Below the pieces are notes generated by a model that saw nothing but the letters and a program-made list of their open reading frames with translations, was not told the DNA's origin and searched no databases. A stretch of 64,000 nt of DNA from Cellvibrio fontiphilus (GTDB lineage Bacteria; Pseudomonadota; Gammaproteobacteria; Pseudomonadales; Cellvibrionaceae): assembly GCF_035317345.1 (NCBI RefSeq), contig NZ_JAYKTU010000010.1; one strand, written 5' to 3'. Of the stretch, positions 18,011-26,413 are shown in pieces. The position numbers and the translations under genes are program-made. Positions within the stretch are counted from its first letter, which is position 1. Every line of letters starts with the position of its first letter.

Positions 18011-19012
18011 ATGAAAAGTCATCGCCTCACTTCCGGATTAGCCATCGCATTAGCGATTTCATTCACTTTGAGCGCAGCACCTGCACTTGCGGTGGAGGTA
18101 AAAGAAAAAACCTGCGACGCCATCCAAAAAGCGATTCATCAATTGCCGCCGGAAGGGGGAGAAGTGAGCCTTTTACCCGGCACCTATCACTGCAGTGCCC
18201 CCATCATAATTGATCGGCACAATGTAACCCTGCGCGGAACTGGGCCCGCAACTTTGTTGCGACTTGCCGATAAAGCCAATGCGCCAGTGATCATCATGGG
18301 GCTGGCCGAAGGTATTCCCAGTCGCACAACCCGCTACGTAAAAGTGCGGGATCTGATGATTGACGGCAACCGCGCCAATCAAATATCGGAATGCATGGGC
18401 GGTCCTTGCAGTATGGAATTTCCATTGCGCAATAACGGCATTAGCATTCGCCGCTGTGAGGACTGTGCGGTGCAATCGGTCACAGTGTTTGGCGCTATGT
18501 CCGGTGGCTTGGTCACTGAATTGGGCTGCCGCCGGTTAAATATCCGCGACTACACGTCATTTGATAATGAATTTGATGGCCTCGCCGGTTATGAAACCGA
18601 GGACAGCACGTTTACCGGCATTCATTTGTACGGTAACAAAGCGGCCGGTATTTCCACCGACATTAAATTTAATAACAACAAATTTTACGATGTGACCATC
18701 AGCAACAACGGCACAGTAGGAATTTTTATGCGCGATTCGTTGGATAACGCATTTACCAATATGCATATTCGCGACAATATCCAACACGGTGTTTTTCTTG
18801 CACAAGTCAATACCGATGCCTCAACAGGAGCAACAGGAAACACATTCACTTCGGTTGTCATTTCACAGTCCGGCGGTGTAGGTTTCTTAGCTAATGATGC
18901 CAGCTGTGTTAACAACATGCTGGTGGGCGCACAGTTTGTAAATAATCGCCACGGCTGTATCGGTGAGGCTGCGTCGGGGTTAGTGGAAAATATTGGCGCT
19001 ATTTGTCGCTAA
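18011..19012 (+). CDS. Secreted right-handed parallel beta-helix protein
   Basis: 333 aa with a signal peptide to about residue 27 (P-A-L-A-V). The mature protein has repeated beta-helix coils rich in Asn/Gly: NGISIRRCEDCAVQSVTVFG, LNIRDYTSFDNEFDGLAGYE, ISNNGTVGIFMRDSLDNAFT. The N-terminal part (GGEVSLLPGTYHCSAPIIID) resembles the start of polysaccharide lyase- and C5-epimerase-like beta-helices. Eight or so Cys residues suggest disulphides. It could be a polysaccharide lyase, epimerase or a non-catalytic beta-helix; no catalytic set is clear. It sits alone between two strong terminators. Confidence 0.75.
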   Translation: MKSHRLTSGLAIALAISFTLSAAPALAVEVKEKTCDAIQKAIHQLPPEGGEVSLLPGTYHCSAPIIIDRHNVTLRGTGPATLLRLADKANAPVIIMGLAEGIPSRTTRYVKVRDLMIDGNRANQISECMGGPCSMEFPLRNNGISIRRCEDCAVQSVTVFGAMSGGLVTELGCRRLNIRDYTSFDNEFDGLAGYETEDSTFTGIHLYGNKAAGISTDIKFNNNKFYDVTISNNGTVGIFMRDSLDNAFTNMHIRDNIQHGVFLAQVNTDASTGATGNTFTSVVISQSGGVGFLANDASCVNNMLVGAQFVNNRHGCIGEAASGLVENIGAICR

Positions 19013-19055
19013 ATAAAATGCCGGGTATCCAAATTTAACTTGGAAAGATGTAAAT

Positions 19056-19095
19056 AAAAAACGCGTTGCGGAAATTCCGCAACGCGTTTTTTATT
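19056..19095. terminator. Bidirectional intrinsic terminator
   Basis: Near-perfect long inverted repeat AACGCGTTGCGGAA ... TTCCGCAACGCGTT (19060-19088) with A-run before and TTTTTTATTTTT after. Confidence 0.85.
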
Positions 19096-19109
19096 TTTCA
19101 AATCAAATA

Positions 19110-19230
19110 ATTTTTTGGTGAAGCATGTCTCTTGTTGCAGAGTTGATATAACGAATAGGGAGGGGTGTAATATGCGATCTGTATGTTTACAAGCGTACTG
19201 CTAGTAATTACACACATTAAATATAATATT
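19110..19230. repeat. Leader repeat copy A upstream of the first Sel1-like gene
   Basis: This 120-nt AT-rich stretch aligns by eye with 20197-20320 at roughly 70 percent. Shared blocks include TTTTTTGGTGA, GTCTCTT, ACAAGCG, ACACACAT and ATAATATT, in the same order. The two copies each precede one gene group of the island. A 43-codon frame (19183-19314) starts inside copy A and runs on to an in-frame stop; it has no counterpart in copy B and I do not call it a gene. Confidence 0.7.
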
Positions 19231-19365
19231 GTTGAATTTGATGTTGCTATTTCAAGGCGTGATTCTGATGCAGAAAATGTCAGGCGCGCCTTAGATAAAC
19301 AATGTAAAGGATGATAATTTTTATTACTGTCATGTATGTAATGCCAGTCAAGAAGGTTTAATTGT

Positions 19366-20163
19366 ATGTACAAAAAGAAAATATATTGGGTTGTTATTTT
19401 TTTCATTATTTTATTAGGAGTTTGGTTGATACAAATAGGCTATGAAACATCGACGGCTAAAGGCGAAGCTAAGATTTCTTCAGTAGAGGATGCACCAGTA
19501 TCAAATAAAAAAAATGATGGAGAGATGTTACAAAAGGACCATCAAGAGATACCCGAAGAATCATCGCTCTTTAGTCCCGCCGAAGTCGCTGAGTATCAGG
19601 AGTGGCTTAGGAGCAGAGGTAATTTTGCTGGGGTTAGAGGAAGTGAATACGACAGCTATGATTTTGCAACTTTGCATCAGCTGGCTGACTCTGGTGATTT
19701 ACATGCAATGCATAAACTGGCGCACCTTTACATATCTGATGTCTATCACAAACAATACGGTTTTAAGGCCGCTGAAGATATGTTGATGCGAGCAGCTCTA
19801 TATGGCTCTTCATATGCATTGGCCGTGATTGCTGATTTTAAACACAGTCAGCGCTTTAGTGCTGCATCTGAACTGGATAAAAGGCATTTGACCATTGTTT
19901 CAATGGCTTACTTCCGTGCGGCTGAACTAAGGGGTGACTATTGGGGCTCCATAACTATGAGGGATCCGCTTTTAAAAATTAATCCAATCGTTCTGGAGCC
20001 GGAAGAAAAGGAATCTATAGAGTCCTTTGCGCAAGCCATATATACACAACTGGAAGCTCAGCGTGAAAGTATGGGCCTCGGTGAGTTTGATAACTCTGTT
20101 CCGGCATCTGTAGCTAAATTTTTTAAAGAATTAAAAGAGCAACAGCCTTACGTAAGTGATTAA
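19366..20163 (+). CDS. Membrane-anchored Sel1-like repeat protein, paralogue A
   Basis: 265 aa. N-terminal membrane anchor (about 5-24) with a Lys-rich start, then a low-complexity charged linker, then Sel1/TPR-like helices: LHQLADSGDLHAMHKLAHLY and A-A-E-D-M-L-M-R-A-A-L-Y-G-S-S-Y-A-L. C-terminus with E-F-D-N-S-V-P-A-S-V-A-K-F-F. Its C-terminal half is clearly similar to the protein at 20932-21792. Codon use is AT-rich compared with neighbours, suggesting transfer. Function unknown; Sel1 repeats bind proteins. No catalytic motif seen. Confidence 0.72.
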   Translation: MYKKKIYWVVIFFIILLGVWLIQIGYETSTAKGEAKISSVEDAPVSNKKNDGEMLQKDHQEIPEESSLFSPAEVAEYQEWLRSRGNFAGVRGSEYDSYDFATLHQLADSGDLHAMHKLAHLYISDVYHKQYGFKAAEDMLMRAALYGSSYALAVIADFKHSQRFSAASELDKRHLTIVSMAYFRAAELRGDYWGSITMRDPLLKINPIVLEPEEKESIESFAQAIYTQLEAQRESMGLGEFDNSVPASVAKFFKELKEQQPYVSD

Positions 20164-20196
20164 TATATTGGTTATTTGAATTTAATTCAGGAGATT

Positions 20197-20320
20197 ATTT
20201 TTTTGGTGACGCCGGTCTCTTATTGGTGAATTGACTTGGCGAAGAAGGGGGGGGTACCATGCCGCTGACGTGCTGACAAGCGCGTTGTAAGTAGTGAGTA
20301 CACACATAAACCATAATATT
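20197..20320. repeat. Leader repeat copy B upstream of the Cys-rich gene
   Basis: Second copy of the leader described at 19110-19230, ending in ACACACATAAACCATAATATT, about 25 nt before the next gene. It contains an 8-G run at 20247-20254. Confidence 0.7.
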
Positions 20321-20345
20321 TATCCTCTGATAGGGAGCGTCAATC

Positions 20346-20879
20346 TTGAACAGAAAAACTTTCTGCATCCGCTTTTTAATTGCTATTTTTATAACAATCC
20401 TACCTCAAGTAACCTATGCGCAATGGATGTGCCAGCCTGTGACAACCTGCGAAGTGACTAATGTGAGCCAAGGTGGCGAAACAAAAACATGTTGGGATCG
20501 CATAGAGTGTCACGGTTACCCTAGTGGTGTCACTTACTCGCCCATAAGTAATCCCTTCTCGGGTGGAGCGCCTACACCTTCTGGTGGTAGTGGAACTGCG
20601 GCAGGAGTAGAAAGCGAGATAAAACACTGCAAACTTAATAAAGCCAGAATATTTTCTGAAAATTTTCAGTGCCGTACGTCTGCTCAGACTAGGTACTCTT
20701 CAAAAGCTAGGAAATGCACAACCGATTCACGTATAAGTGTAACTCTAGGTCTTATTAACGCTACATCTGAACGTCACAGAATATGCGTAGAGCAATTGGA
20801 ACGGGAACTTGATACGGATAAAATGATATGTAATGCAAAGCCAGAGTATAGTACGTGCAAGGCTCATGGAATTTTATAG
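20346..20879 (+). CDS. Secreted Cys-rich protein of unknown function
   Basis: 177 aa, TTG start at 20346 as read; the frame begins M-N-R-K-T-F-C-I-R-F. Signal peptide to about residue 25 (T-Y-A-Q). The mature part has about a dozen Cys in pairs (M-C-Q-P-V-T-T-C, T-C-W-D-R-I-E-C, Q-C-R-T-S, K-C-T-T-D), a Gly/Ser/Pro linker, and a Lys/Arg-rich C-terminal half. The Cys pattern implies a disulphide-rich periplasmic or extracellular protein. It lies between the two Sel1-like paralogues and shares their AT-rich codon use. No family recognised. Confidence 0.6.
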   Translation: MNRKTFCIRFLIAIFITILPQVTYAQWMCQPVTTCEVTNVSQGGETKTCWDRIECHGYPSGVTYSPISNPFSGGAPTPSGGSGTAAGVESEIKHCKLNKARIFSENFQCRTSAQTRYSSKARKCTTDSRISVTLGLINATSERHRICVEQLERELDTDKMICNAKPEYSTCKAHGIL

Positions 20880-20931
20880 TTGATAAGGATTTTATCGTGA
20901 TAAATAGTAACGCCTTAATGTGGGGAACTCT

Positions 20932-21792
20932 ATGACAAGTATTAAAACGACACTCTTTGTAAAAAAGTTATTTTCTGGTGGAATATCAATAGGCATATTA
21001 GCTTTATGTGTCTTATTTTTTTGGTTAATTGATCGCGATACTTCTAGTGGTGTTGCGGATTCGAATAAAGAAGCGAATGGTGAAAATATAGACTTGCAGG
21101 CACAGGTTGCAATCCCGACGCATGAAGAAGTTAAAGATGATTTATATATTAATAAAATACCGGAAGATGAGATCAGAGTAATAACGACGTCTATTTATGG
21201 CAACGATAAAGAAAAGAATGAGGTTGAAAAATGGTTTTCACAGCGAGCTTCACCTTGGGGGGATGCAACAGAAAATGAAGCCGTGTACAAAAATTATGAA
21301 ACTTCAGTTCTAGAAGAGTTAAGTGATAATGGTGATATTACTGCGATGCATGTTTTGGCGGATCGCTATCTGCAAGAATATGTGGAGCGTGGGGATGGAG
21401 AAAAAGGTATTAAGATCCATAGGGAATTTTTTTCTAAAGCTGCAATATATGGCTCCACATGGGCACTAAATCAACTGGCACTTTCTTTGTCGTCTGAGGC
21501 AGGTTTGATTCAATCAAGTGAGCAGCGCCGTAATATGATTTTTGATTCGCTAGCTTATCTCGATGTTGCAGAAAGGAGGGGGGATAAGTTGCCTAAAATT
21601 ACCAGTAGAAAATTTACACTTACTGAGCATGATTTATCGTTAACTGAGCATGATTTGGAGGATATAAAAAATAGAGCAAATGCTATTTACGAGGGGTTGG
21701 CGACAAAGCGGCAAGAGCTAGGCCTTCCAGAGTTTGATAATAGCGTTCCTGAGTCAGTTAGCCGCTTTTTTGCGCGCATGGAAGGCGATTGA
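20932..21792 (+). CDS. Membrane-anchored Sel1-like repeat protein, paralogue B
   Basis: 286 aa from ATG 20932, behind TGGGGAAC; GTG 20920 in frame is less likely. Membrane helix at about 14-34, acidic linker, Sel1-like helices (LEELSDNGDITAMHVLADRY, SKAAIYGSTWALNQLALSLS), and the C-terminal block P-E-F-D-N-S-V-P-E-S-V-S-R-F-F shared with paralogue A. It contains a 7-residue tandem repeat (L-T-E-H-D-L-S/E at about 230-243) absent from A. Function unknown. Its 3' end faces lacI across a bidirectional terminator. Confidence 0.72.
   Translation: MTSIKTTLFVKKLFSGGISIGILALCVLFFWLIDRDTSSGVADSNKEANGENIDLQAQVAIPTHEEVKDDLYINKIPEDEIRVITTSIYGNDKEKNEVEKWFSQRASPWGDATENEAVYKNYETSVLEELSDNGDITAMHVLADRYLQEYVERGDGEKGIKIHREFFSKAAIYGSTWALNQLALSLSSEAGLIQSSEQRRNMIFDSLAYLDVAERRGDKLPKITSRKFTLTEHDLSLTEHDLEDIKNRANAIYEGLATKRQELGLPEFDNSVPESVSRFFARMEGD
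21619..21660 (+). repeat. 21-bp in-frame tandem duplication
   Basis: Two near-identical 21-nt units (around CTGAGCATGATTT) encode L-T-E-H-D-L-S then L-T-E-H-D-L-E within paralogue B. Probably a recent slippage event. Confidence 0.75.
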
Positions 21793-21846
21793 AAAATAAG
21801 ACTGGCCATTTTGATGTGGTTTTGGCTGTTAAGTTTTAACTTCAAA

Positions 21847-21886
21847 CAAAAAGCGCGCTGCGATTAACTCGCAGCGCGCTTTTTTA
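21847..21886. terminator. Bidirectional terminator between Sel1-like gene and lacI
   Basis: Perfect 12-bp stem AGCGCGCTGCGA / TCGCAGCGCGCT (21852-21863, 21869-21880) with loop TTAAC, flanked by A5 and T6. It serves the convergent genes on both sides. Confidence 0.88.
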
Positions 21887-21910
21887 TTGCGTACAGGATT
21901 CAGATAAACA

Positions 21911-22909
21911 TTATTTTTTCTGCACCGGCCCGGTGCTTTTGCGAATAATGAATTCGGTGGGCAGTACACATTCGCGTTGGCTGAGGGGTTCGCCTTCAAT
22001 CACTTTCAGCAACATGTCCATCGCCATTTTGCCCATTTCCTCAGCGGGTTGCGAAATGGTGGTGAGGCTTGGGTCTGAATATTTGGCGTAGGCGATATCG
22101 TCAAAGCCGGTGACCGACATATCTTCCGGAATACGGATACCCTGGTTTTTTAGGGTCTGCATGGCACCTATGGCCATTTCGTCGTTCATGGAGAAAATCG
22201 CGGTGGGGCGCACTTTCATATTGCAGAACTGGAAGGCGGCATTCAGGCCGGACCACATGGTGAAGTCGCCTTCTGCAATCAAATCTTTTTCGAAGGGGAT
22301 GCCGGCTTCGGCCAGCGCTTCTTTATAGCCTTCCAAACGATCGATGGCGTGAGGGTTGTCCTTCAGGCCGGAAATCACCCCGATGCGCCTGTGACCCAGC
22401 GAAATCAAATAATTCACCATGGTTTTGGCGGCGGCGCGGTTGTCGATGCGAATTGCCGGGCCGGTGGTGTATTCACAGCCACAGGCATTTACGCAGGGGA
22501 TGTCGGGCGGAATGTTGTTTTGGCTTTTTTCCGAGCTGGGGCGCAGCTGCACTATGCCATCGGCAAGGCGAGTTTCCACGCGGCGAATGTACTCCATTTC
22601 GCGTTCTGGTGTGCCGCGGGTATCGCCCAGCAGTACGGCGTAGCCTTTTTGCTGGGCGCGGTCTTCCAGCGCGCGAATGAATAGCGAATAAAAGGGGTTG
22701 GCGATATCGGGCACCAGTACCACCACGGCATAGGCGCGTGCGGAGCGGAAGTTGCGCGCCAGCATATTCGGGCGGTAGCCCACCTGGGCGATGGCTTTGT
22801 GCACCTTGTCCAGGCTGTCATCGGATACTTTTTCGGGGTTGCTCAGGGCACGTGAAACGGTGGCAACGGAAACGCCAGCCAAGCGGGCGACATCGCGAAT
22901 ATTGGACAT
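21911..22909 (-). CDS. LacI-family transcriptional regulator of the mannan cluster
   Basis: 332 aa. N-terminal helix-turn-helix with DVARLAGVSVATVSRALSNP (residues 5-24) and the hinge region Y-R-P-N-M-L-A-R-N-F, followed by a periplasmic-binding-protein-like sugar domain (VLVPDIANPFYSLF, SMNDEMAIGAMQTL, SVTGFDDIAYAKY). It is divergent from the symporter gene, with a perfect operator-like palindrome in the shared intergenic region. It probably represses the mannan genes and autoregulates. The effector is likely mannose, mannobiose or mannosyl-glucose (inference). Confidence 0.93.
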   Translation of the reverse strand: MSNIRDVARLAGVSVATVSRALSNPEKVSDDSLDKVHKAIAQVGYRPNMLARNFRSARAYAVVVLVPDIANPFYSLFIRALEDRAQQKGYAVLLGDTRGTPEREMEYIRRVETRLADGIVQLRPSSEKSQNNIPPDIPCVNACGCEYTTGPAIRIDNRAAAKTMVNYLISLGHRRIGVISGLKDNPHAIDRLEGYKEALAEAGIPFEKDLIAEGDFTMWSGLNAAFQFCNMKVRPTAIFSMNDEMAIGAMQTLKNQGIRIPEDMSVTGFDDIAYAKYSDPSLTTISQPAEEMGKMAMDMLLKVIEGEPLSQRECVLPTEFIIRKSTGPVQKK

Positions 22910-23213
22910 AGAAAACGACCTTAAAGAGCCGGAAATAGTGGGATGGACAGGAATTCATCCAAAAAATGGCTTATTTGATTGAAAATTTACTACAGCTCCC
23001 CCCAAGAGACTAGAAAAATAAAATGTAAACGGTTACATTAGCTTGTCGGTGTGGTGCTTATAGTCTTATATGCCATATGCGTCTTGCCGATGCACCTGGG
23101 GGCGGTGATGCCCGGTCGCCGCCTCTAGGCTATGCCGTTTTGTATAAATACAAACAGTAAAAACAAGCGCTCAATACAAACAGTCATCCACATAATAAAT
23201 CCGGATTTTGTTA
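22910..23213. promoter_or_regulatory. Divergent promoter region between lacI and the symporter
   Basis: 304 nt without a gene. It contains an operator-like palindrome at 23023-23038 and, just after it, a plausible sigma-70 promoter for the symporter: TTGTCG at 23043 and TTATAT at 23066, spaced by 17 nt. No other structure was noticed. Confidence 0.5.
23023..23038. promoter_or_regulatory. LacI-family operator
   Basis: ATGTAAACGGTTACAT is palindromic at 14 of 16 positions, with the central CG of LacI operators. Its place between the divergent regulator and symporter genes is where an autoregulatory operator is expected. Confidence 0.75.
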
Positions 23214-25085
23214 ATGAATCTTCCCCTGTTGGATATAGCGATCATCCTCGCCTACGTGGCTGCAACATTGTTGGTGGGTTTTTGGATTTCCAATCGCGCC
23301 TCCAAAGACATAAAAAGTTATTTCCTCGGCGGCAATAAGCTTTCCTGGTGGCAATTGGGTTTATCCAACGCATCGGGCATGTTCGATATTTCCGGCACCA
23401 TGTGGCTGGTGTATTTGTTGTTTGTTTATGGCCTCACCAGCGTGTTTATTCCCTGGCTCTGGCCGGTATTCAACCAAATCTTTTTAATGATTTTTCTCTC
23501 CGCCTGGTTGCGCCGCTCGGGTGTAATGACCGGGGCAGAATGGATCACCTTTCGCTTTGGTGAAAGCAGGGGCGCGCGGCTTTCTCATTTAATTGTGGTG
23601 CTGTTTGCGCTAGTGAATGTGATTGGTTTTATTGCTTACGGATTTATCGGCATTGGTAAATTTGCAGCGGTATTTATGCCCTGGCAACTGGCGGAAGATC
23701 CGCACCTGAACGATGTTTGCTACGGTTTGATTATCACTGCGATCACCACTCTGTATGTAGTAAAAGGTGGCATGTTCAGTGTGGTGTTCACCGAGGTGTT
23801 GCAATTTATCATCATGACGATTGCCTGTGTTGCGGTGGGCATTATTGCTATGCAACGCGTGTCCCCGGAAGTATTAAATGCGGCCATTCCTGAAGGCTGG
23901 ACCAGTATTTTCTTTAGCTGGGAATTGCATGTGGATTGGTCAGAAAAACTCGCCGCTGCGCAACAAAAAATTGATGCAGATGGTTACGAATTATTTGCCA
24001 TCTTTTTTATGCTGATGTTATTCAAGGGCATGTTGCAAAGTATGGCTGGCCCACAGCCCACTTACGATATGCAGCGCGTGCTCTCGGCAAAAACGCCCAA
24101 AGAAGCGGCAAAAATGAGTGGTGTAGTGACGGTGGTGTTGATGTTTCCACGCTATATGCTTATCACCGGTTTAACCGTATTGGCACTCGGTTTGTTTATG
24201 GGCGATTTAAATGCGATGGGCGACAATCTGGATTTTGAACAGATCCTGCCCATGGTACTGGCGGGCGATATTTTGCCGAGTGGATTGTTAGGTTTATTAA
24301 TTGCCGGTTTGCTCGCTGCGTTTATGTCCACTTTTGCGGCAACCGTTAACGCCGCACCTGCTTATGTGGTTAATGACCTATACAAGCGCTACATCAACGC
24401 CGATGCATCCCCCAAAACCTACGTGAAAATGAGTTATATCGTCTCGGTAGTGTTTGTGATTTTAGGTGTGGCGATTGGCTTTTTTATTCCCAGCTTGAAT
24501 CAGGTTATCCAGTGGTTGGTGAGTGCGCTTTACGGCGGCTACACCGCATCCAATGTGTTGAAGTGGTATTGGTGGCGGTTTAATGGCTACGGTTATTTCT
24601 GGGGCATGGTGACCGGTTTTGCGATTGCATTTCCGCTGATATTTACCGACATAGCGCCCATTCACGCCTTCCCTTTTATGTTCCTTGCTTGCATCGCTGC
24701 CTGTGTAATTGGTTCGCTGTTGACTGCGCCGGATGACATGCAAGTGCTGAAAAAGTTTTATATCAAAGTTCGCCCCTGGGGTTTTTGGGGGCCGGTATTG
24801 GCAGAAGTGCAAAAGGATTATCCGCAGCTGCAGGCCAATAAAAATTTTGCGCGCGATGCCATCAACGTAGTGGTCGGTATTGTATGGCAAACCTCCCTGG
24901 TGGCAGCGCCCATTTTTATGGTGATCAAACACTGGCCTGAATTTATTGTCGCCATGATTGTTGCTCTGGTGACAAGTATTTTCCTCTGGTTTAACTGGTA
25001 CAAAAAACTGGAGGACTACCCAGCCGATACGCCTGCTGCGGTATTGCAGGGTAGTAATGACGAGGCGCTGATCGCAAAAAGTTAA
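23214..25085 (+). CDS. Sodium:solute symporter (SSS family), probably mannobiose/mannose uptake
   Basis: 623 aa from ATG 23214; an in-frame TTG six bases upstream is less likely. Many membrane helices. SSS features are visible: F-L-G-G-N-K-L-S-W-W near residue 42, G-L-S-N-A-S-G-M-F-D-I-S-G-T-M-W, and G-L-L-I-A-G-L-L-A-A-F-M-S-T-F-A-A-T-V-N, the sodium-site helix (TM8 region). Such transporters couple sodium entry to sugar import across the inner membrane. First gene of the cluster symporter-GH130-epimerase, with an operator on each side. The substrate is inferred from context. Confidence 0.87.
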   Translation: MNLPLLDIAIILAYVAATLLVGFWISNRASKDIKSYFLGGNKLSWWQLGLSNASGMFDISGTMWLVYLLFVYGLTSVFIPWLWPVFNQIFLMIFLSAWLRRSGVMTGAEWITFRFGESRGARLSHLIVVLFALVNVIGFIAYGFIGIGKFAAVFMPWQLAEDPHLNDVCYGLIITAITTLYVVKGGMFSVVFTEVLQFIIMTIACVAVGIIAMQRVSPEVLNAAIPEGWTSIFFSWELHVDWSEKLAAAQQKIDADGYELFAIFFMLMLFKGMLQSMAGPQPTYDMQRVLSAKTPKEAAKMSGVVTVVLMFPRYMLITGLTVLALGLFMGDLNAMGDNLDFEQILPMVLAGDILPSGLLGLLIAGLLAAFMSTFAATVNAAPAYVVNDLYKRYINADASPKTYVKMSYIVSVVFVILGVAIGFFIPSLNQVIQWLVSALYGGYTASNVLKWYWWRFNGYGYFWGMVTGFAIAFPLIFTDIAPIHAFPFMFLACIAACVIGSLLTAPDDMQVLKKFYIKVRPWGFWGPVLAEVQKDYPQLQANKNFARDAINVVVGIVWQTSLVAAPIFMVIKHWPEFIVAMIVALVTSIFLWFNWYKKLEDYPADTPAAVLQGSNDEALIAKS

Positions 25086-25147
25086 TCTGCGAGTAATTTT
25101 TTTGCGCGTTTGCTGGTAGCAACGCGCAAAAAATTTTAGTGCGCAAT

Positions 25148-25159
25148 GTAATCGATTAC
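25148..25159. promoter_or_regulatory. LacI-family operator-like palindrome before GH130
   Basis: GTAATCGATTAC, perfect 12-bp palindrome, in the 143-nt gap between the symporter stop and the GH130 start. Identical to 16347-16358. Confidence 0.65.
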
Positions 25160-25228
25160 GTTTTTTATGGCCAATATCCACATAGGTATTGGCAAAAGGC
25201 AAACATCACTCACCGGAGTATTCATTGC

Positions 25229-26410
25229 ATGAGTAGTTTTACTGAAAGAGCCAAAGCGCTGTTGCAGGAGCATGAGGCGCTGATTAGCAAAAAAAATAAA
25301 CCCGCCGCCAAAGGCAATGGCATTTACACCACTTATGAGAATCCGATTCTCACTGCTGAACATGCCCCGATTTTTTGGCGTTACGATTTAAATGAAAAAA
25401 CCAATCCGCATTTGATGGAGCGCCAGGGTATTAATGCCGCGTTTAACTCCGGTGCCATGTATTGGAATGGCAAATATATTTTGGCGGTGCGCGTGGAAGG
25501 TGTTGATCGCAAATCCTTTTTTGCGATTGCGGAAAGCCCGAACGGTATCGACAACTTCCGCTTTTGGGATCACCCCATCACCATGCCGGAAACAGATCGC
25601 CCTGATACCAATGTTTATGACATGCGTTTAACCAATCACGAAGATGGTTACATCTACGGTTTATTTTGCACCGAGCGCAAAGATTTAAATCACCCCAACG
25701 ATACCTCTGCCGCCGAAGCGCAATGTGGTATCGCCCGCACCAAGGATTTAATCAACTGGGAGCGCCTGCCAGATTTAATTACTTACTCCGGCCAGCAGCG
25801 CAATGTGGTATTGCACCCGGAATTTATTGACGGTAAATACGGATTGTTCACCCGCCCGCAAGATGGTTTTATCAGCGTGGGCGCTGGTGGTGGTATCGGC
25901 TGGGGCTTGGTGGATGACATGACTCGCGCCGAAGTAAAGGCTGAAGTAATTGTGGATGGCAAGGTCTATCACACCATCAAAGAAGTGAAAAATGGCCAGG
26001 GTCCTGCGCCGATTAAAACGGCTGAAGGTTGGTTGAATCTGGCCCACGGTGTGCGCAATACCGCTGCTGGTTTGCGTTATGTGCTTTATATGTTCATGAC
26101 TGAATTGGAGCGTCCTTGGGTAGTAACGCATCGCCCGGCAGGACATTTTATTGCACCGCACGGCGCTGAGCGTGTTGGCGATGTATCCAACGTGGCGTTT
26201 TCCAATGGTTGGATTGTGAATGAGAAAAATGAAGTATTTATTTATTACGCCTCATCCGATACGCGTATGCATGTGGCTACATCAACAGTGGAAAAGCTGA
26301 TCGACTATTGCAAGAACACACCGGAAGATGGTTTGCGTTCAGCTGCATCAGTGGCGGTGCGCAATGAATTGATCAGTGCAAATTTACGCGTGATGAAGGA
26401 CCTGATCTAA
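25229..26410 (+). CDS. GH130 beta-1,4-mannosyl-glucose phosphorylase
   Basis: 393 aa from ATG 25229 (CCGGAG upstream); a start at 25139 would run through the operator. Five-bladed propeller family GH130. Visible are NVYDMRLTNHEDGYIYGLFC with the proton-donor Asp131 and R-Q-G-I-N-A-A-F-N-S-G-A-M-Y. Further blocks are R-N-V-V-L-H-P-E-F, N-L-A-H-G-V-R-N-T-A-A-G-L-R-Y and D-V-S-N-V-A-F-S-N-G. Length and motifs match subfamily 1, 4-O-beta-mannosyl-glucose phosphorylase, which yields alpha-mannose-1-phosphate and glucose in the cytoplasm. The epimerase 3 nt downstream would make its substrate from mannobiose, the established pathway pairing. Confidence 0.92.
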   Translation: MSSFTERAKALLQEHEALISKKNKPAAKGNGIYTTYENPILTAEHAPIFWRYDLNEKTNPHLMERQGINAAFNSGAMYWNGKYILAVRVEGVDRKSFFAIAESPNGIDNFRFWDHPITMPETDRPDTNVYDMRLTNHEDGYIYGLFCTERKDLNHPNDTSAAEAQCGIARTKDLINWERLPDLITYSGQQRNVVLHPEFIDGKYGLFTRPQDGFISVGAGGGIGWGLVDDMTRAEVKAEVIVDGKVYHTIKEVKNGQGPAPIKTAEGWLNLAHGVRNTAAGLRYVLYMFMTELERPWVVTHRPAGHFIAPHGAERVGDVSNVAFSNGWIVNEKNEVFIYYASSDTRMHVATSTVEKLIDYCKNTPEDGLRSAASVAVRNELISANLRVMKDLI

Positions 26411-26413
26411 ATC

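Noticed and set aside
19183..19314. 43-codon frame in the island leader
   Set aside because: Not present in leader copy B, weak start, no pattern; could be a remnant but not supportable.
24462..25202. 246-codon minus-strand frame opposite the symporter
   Set aside because: Antisense of membrane helices, rich in His/Lys, no start signals.
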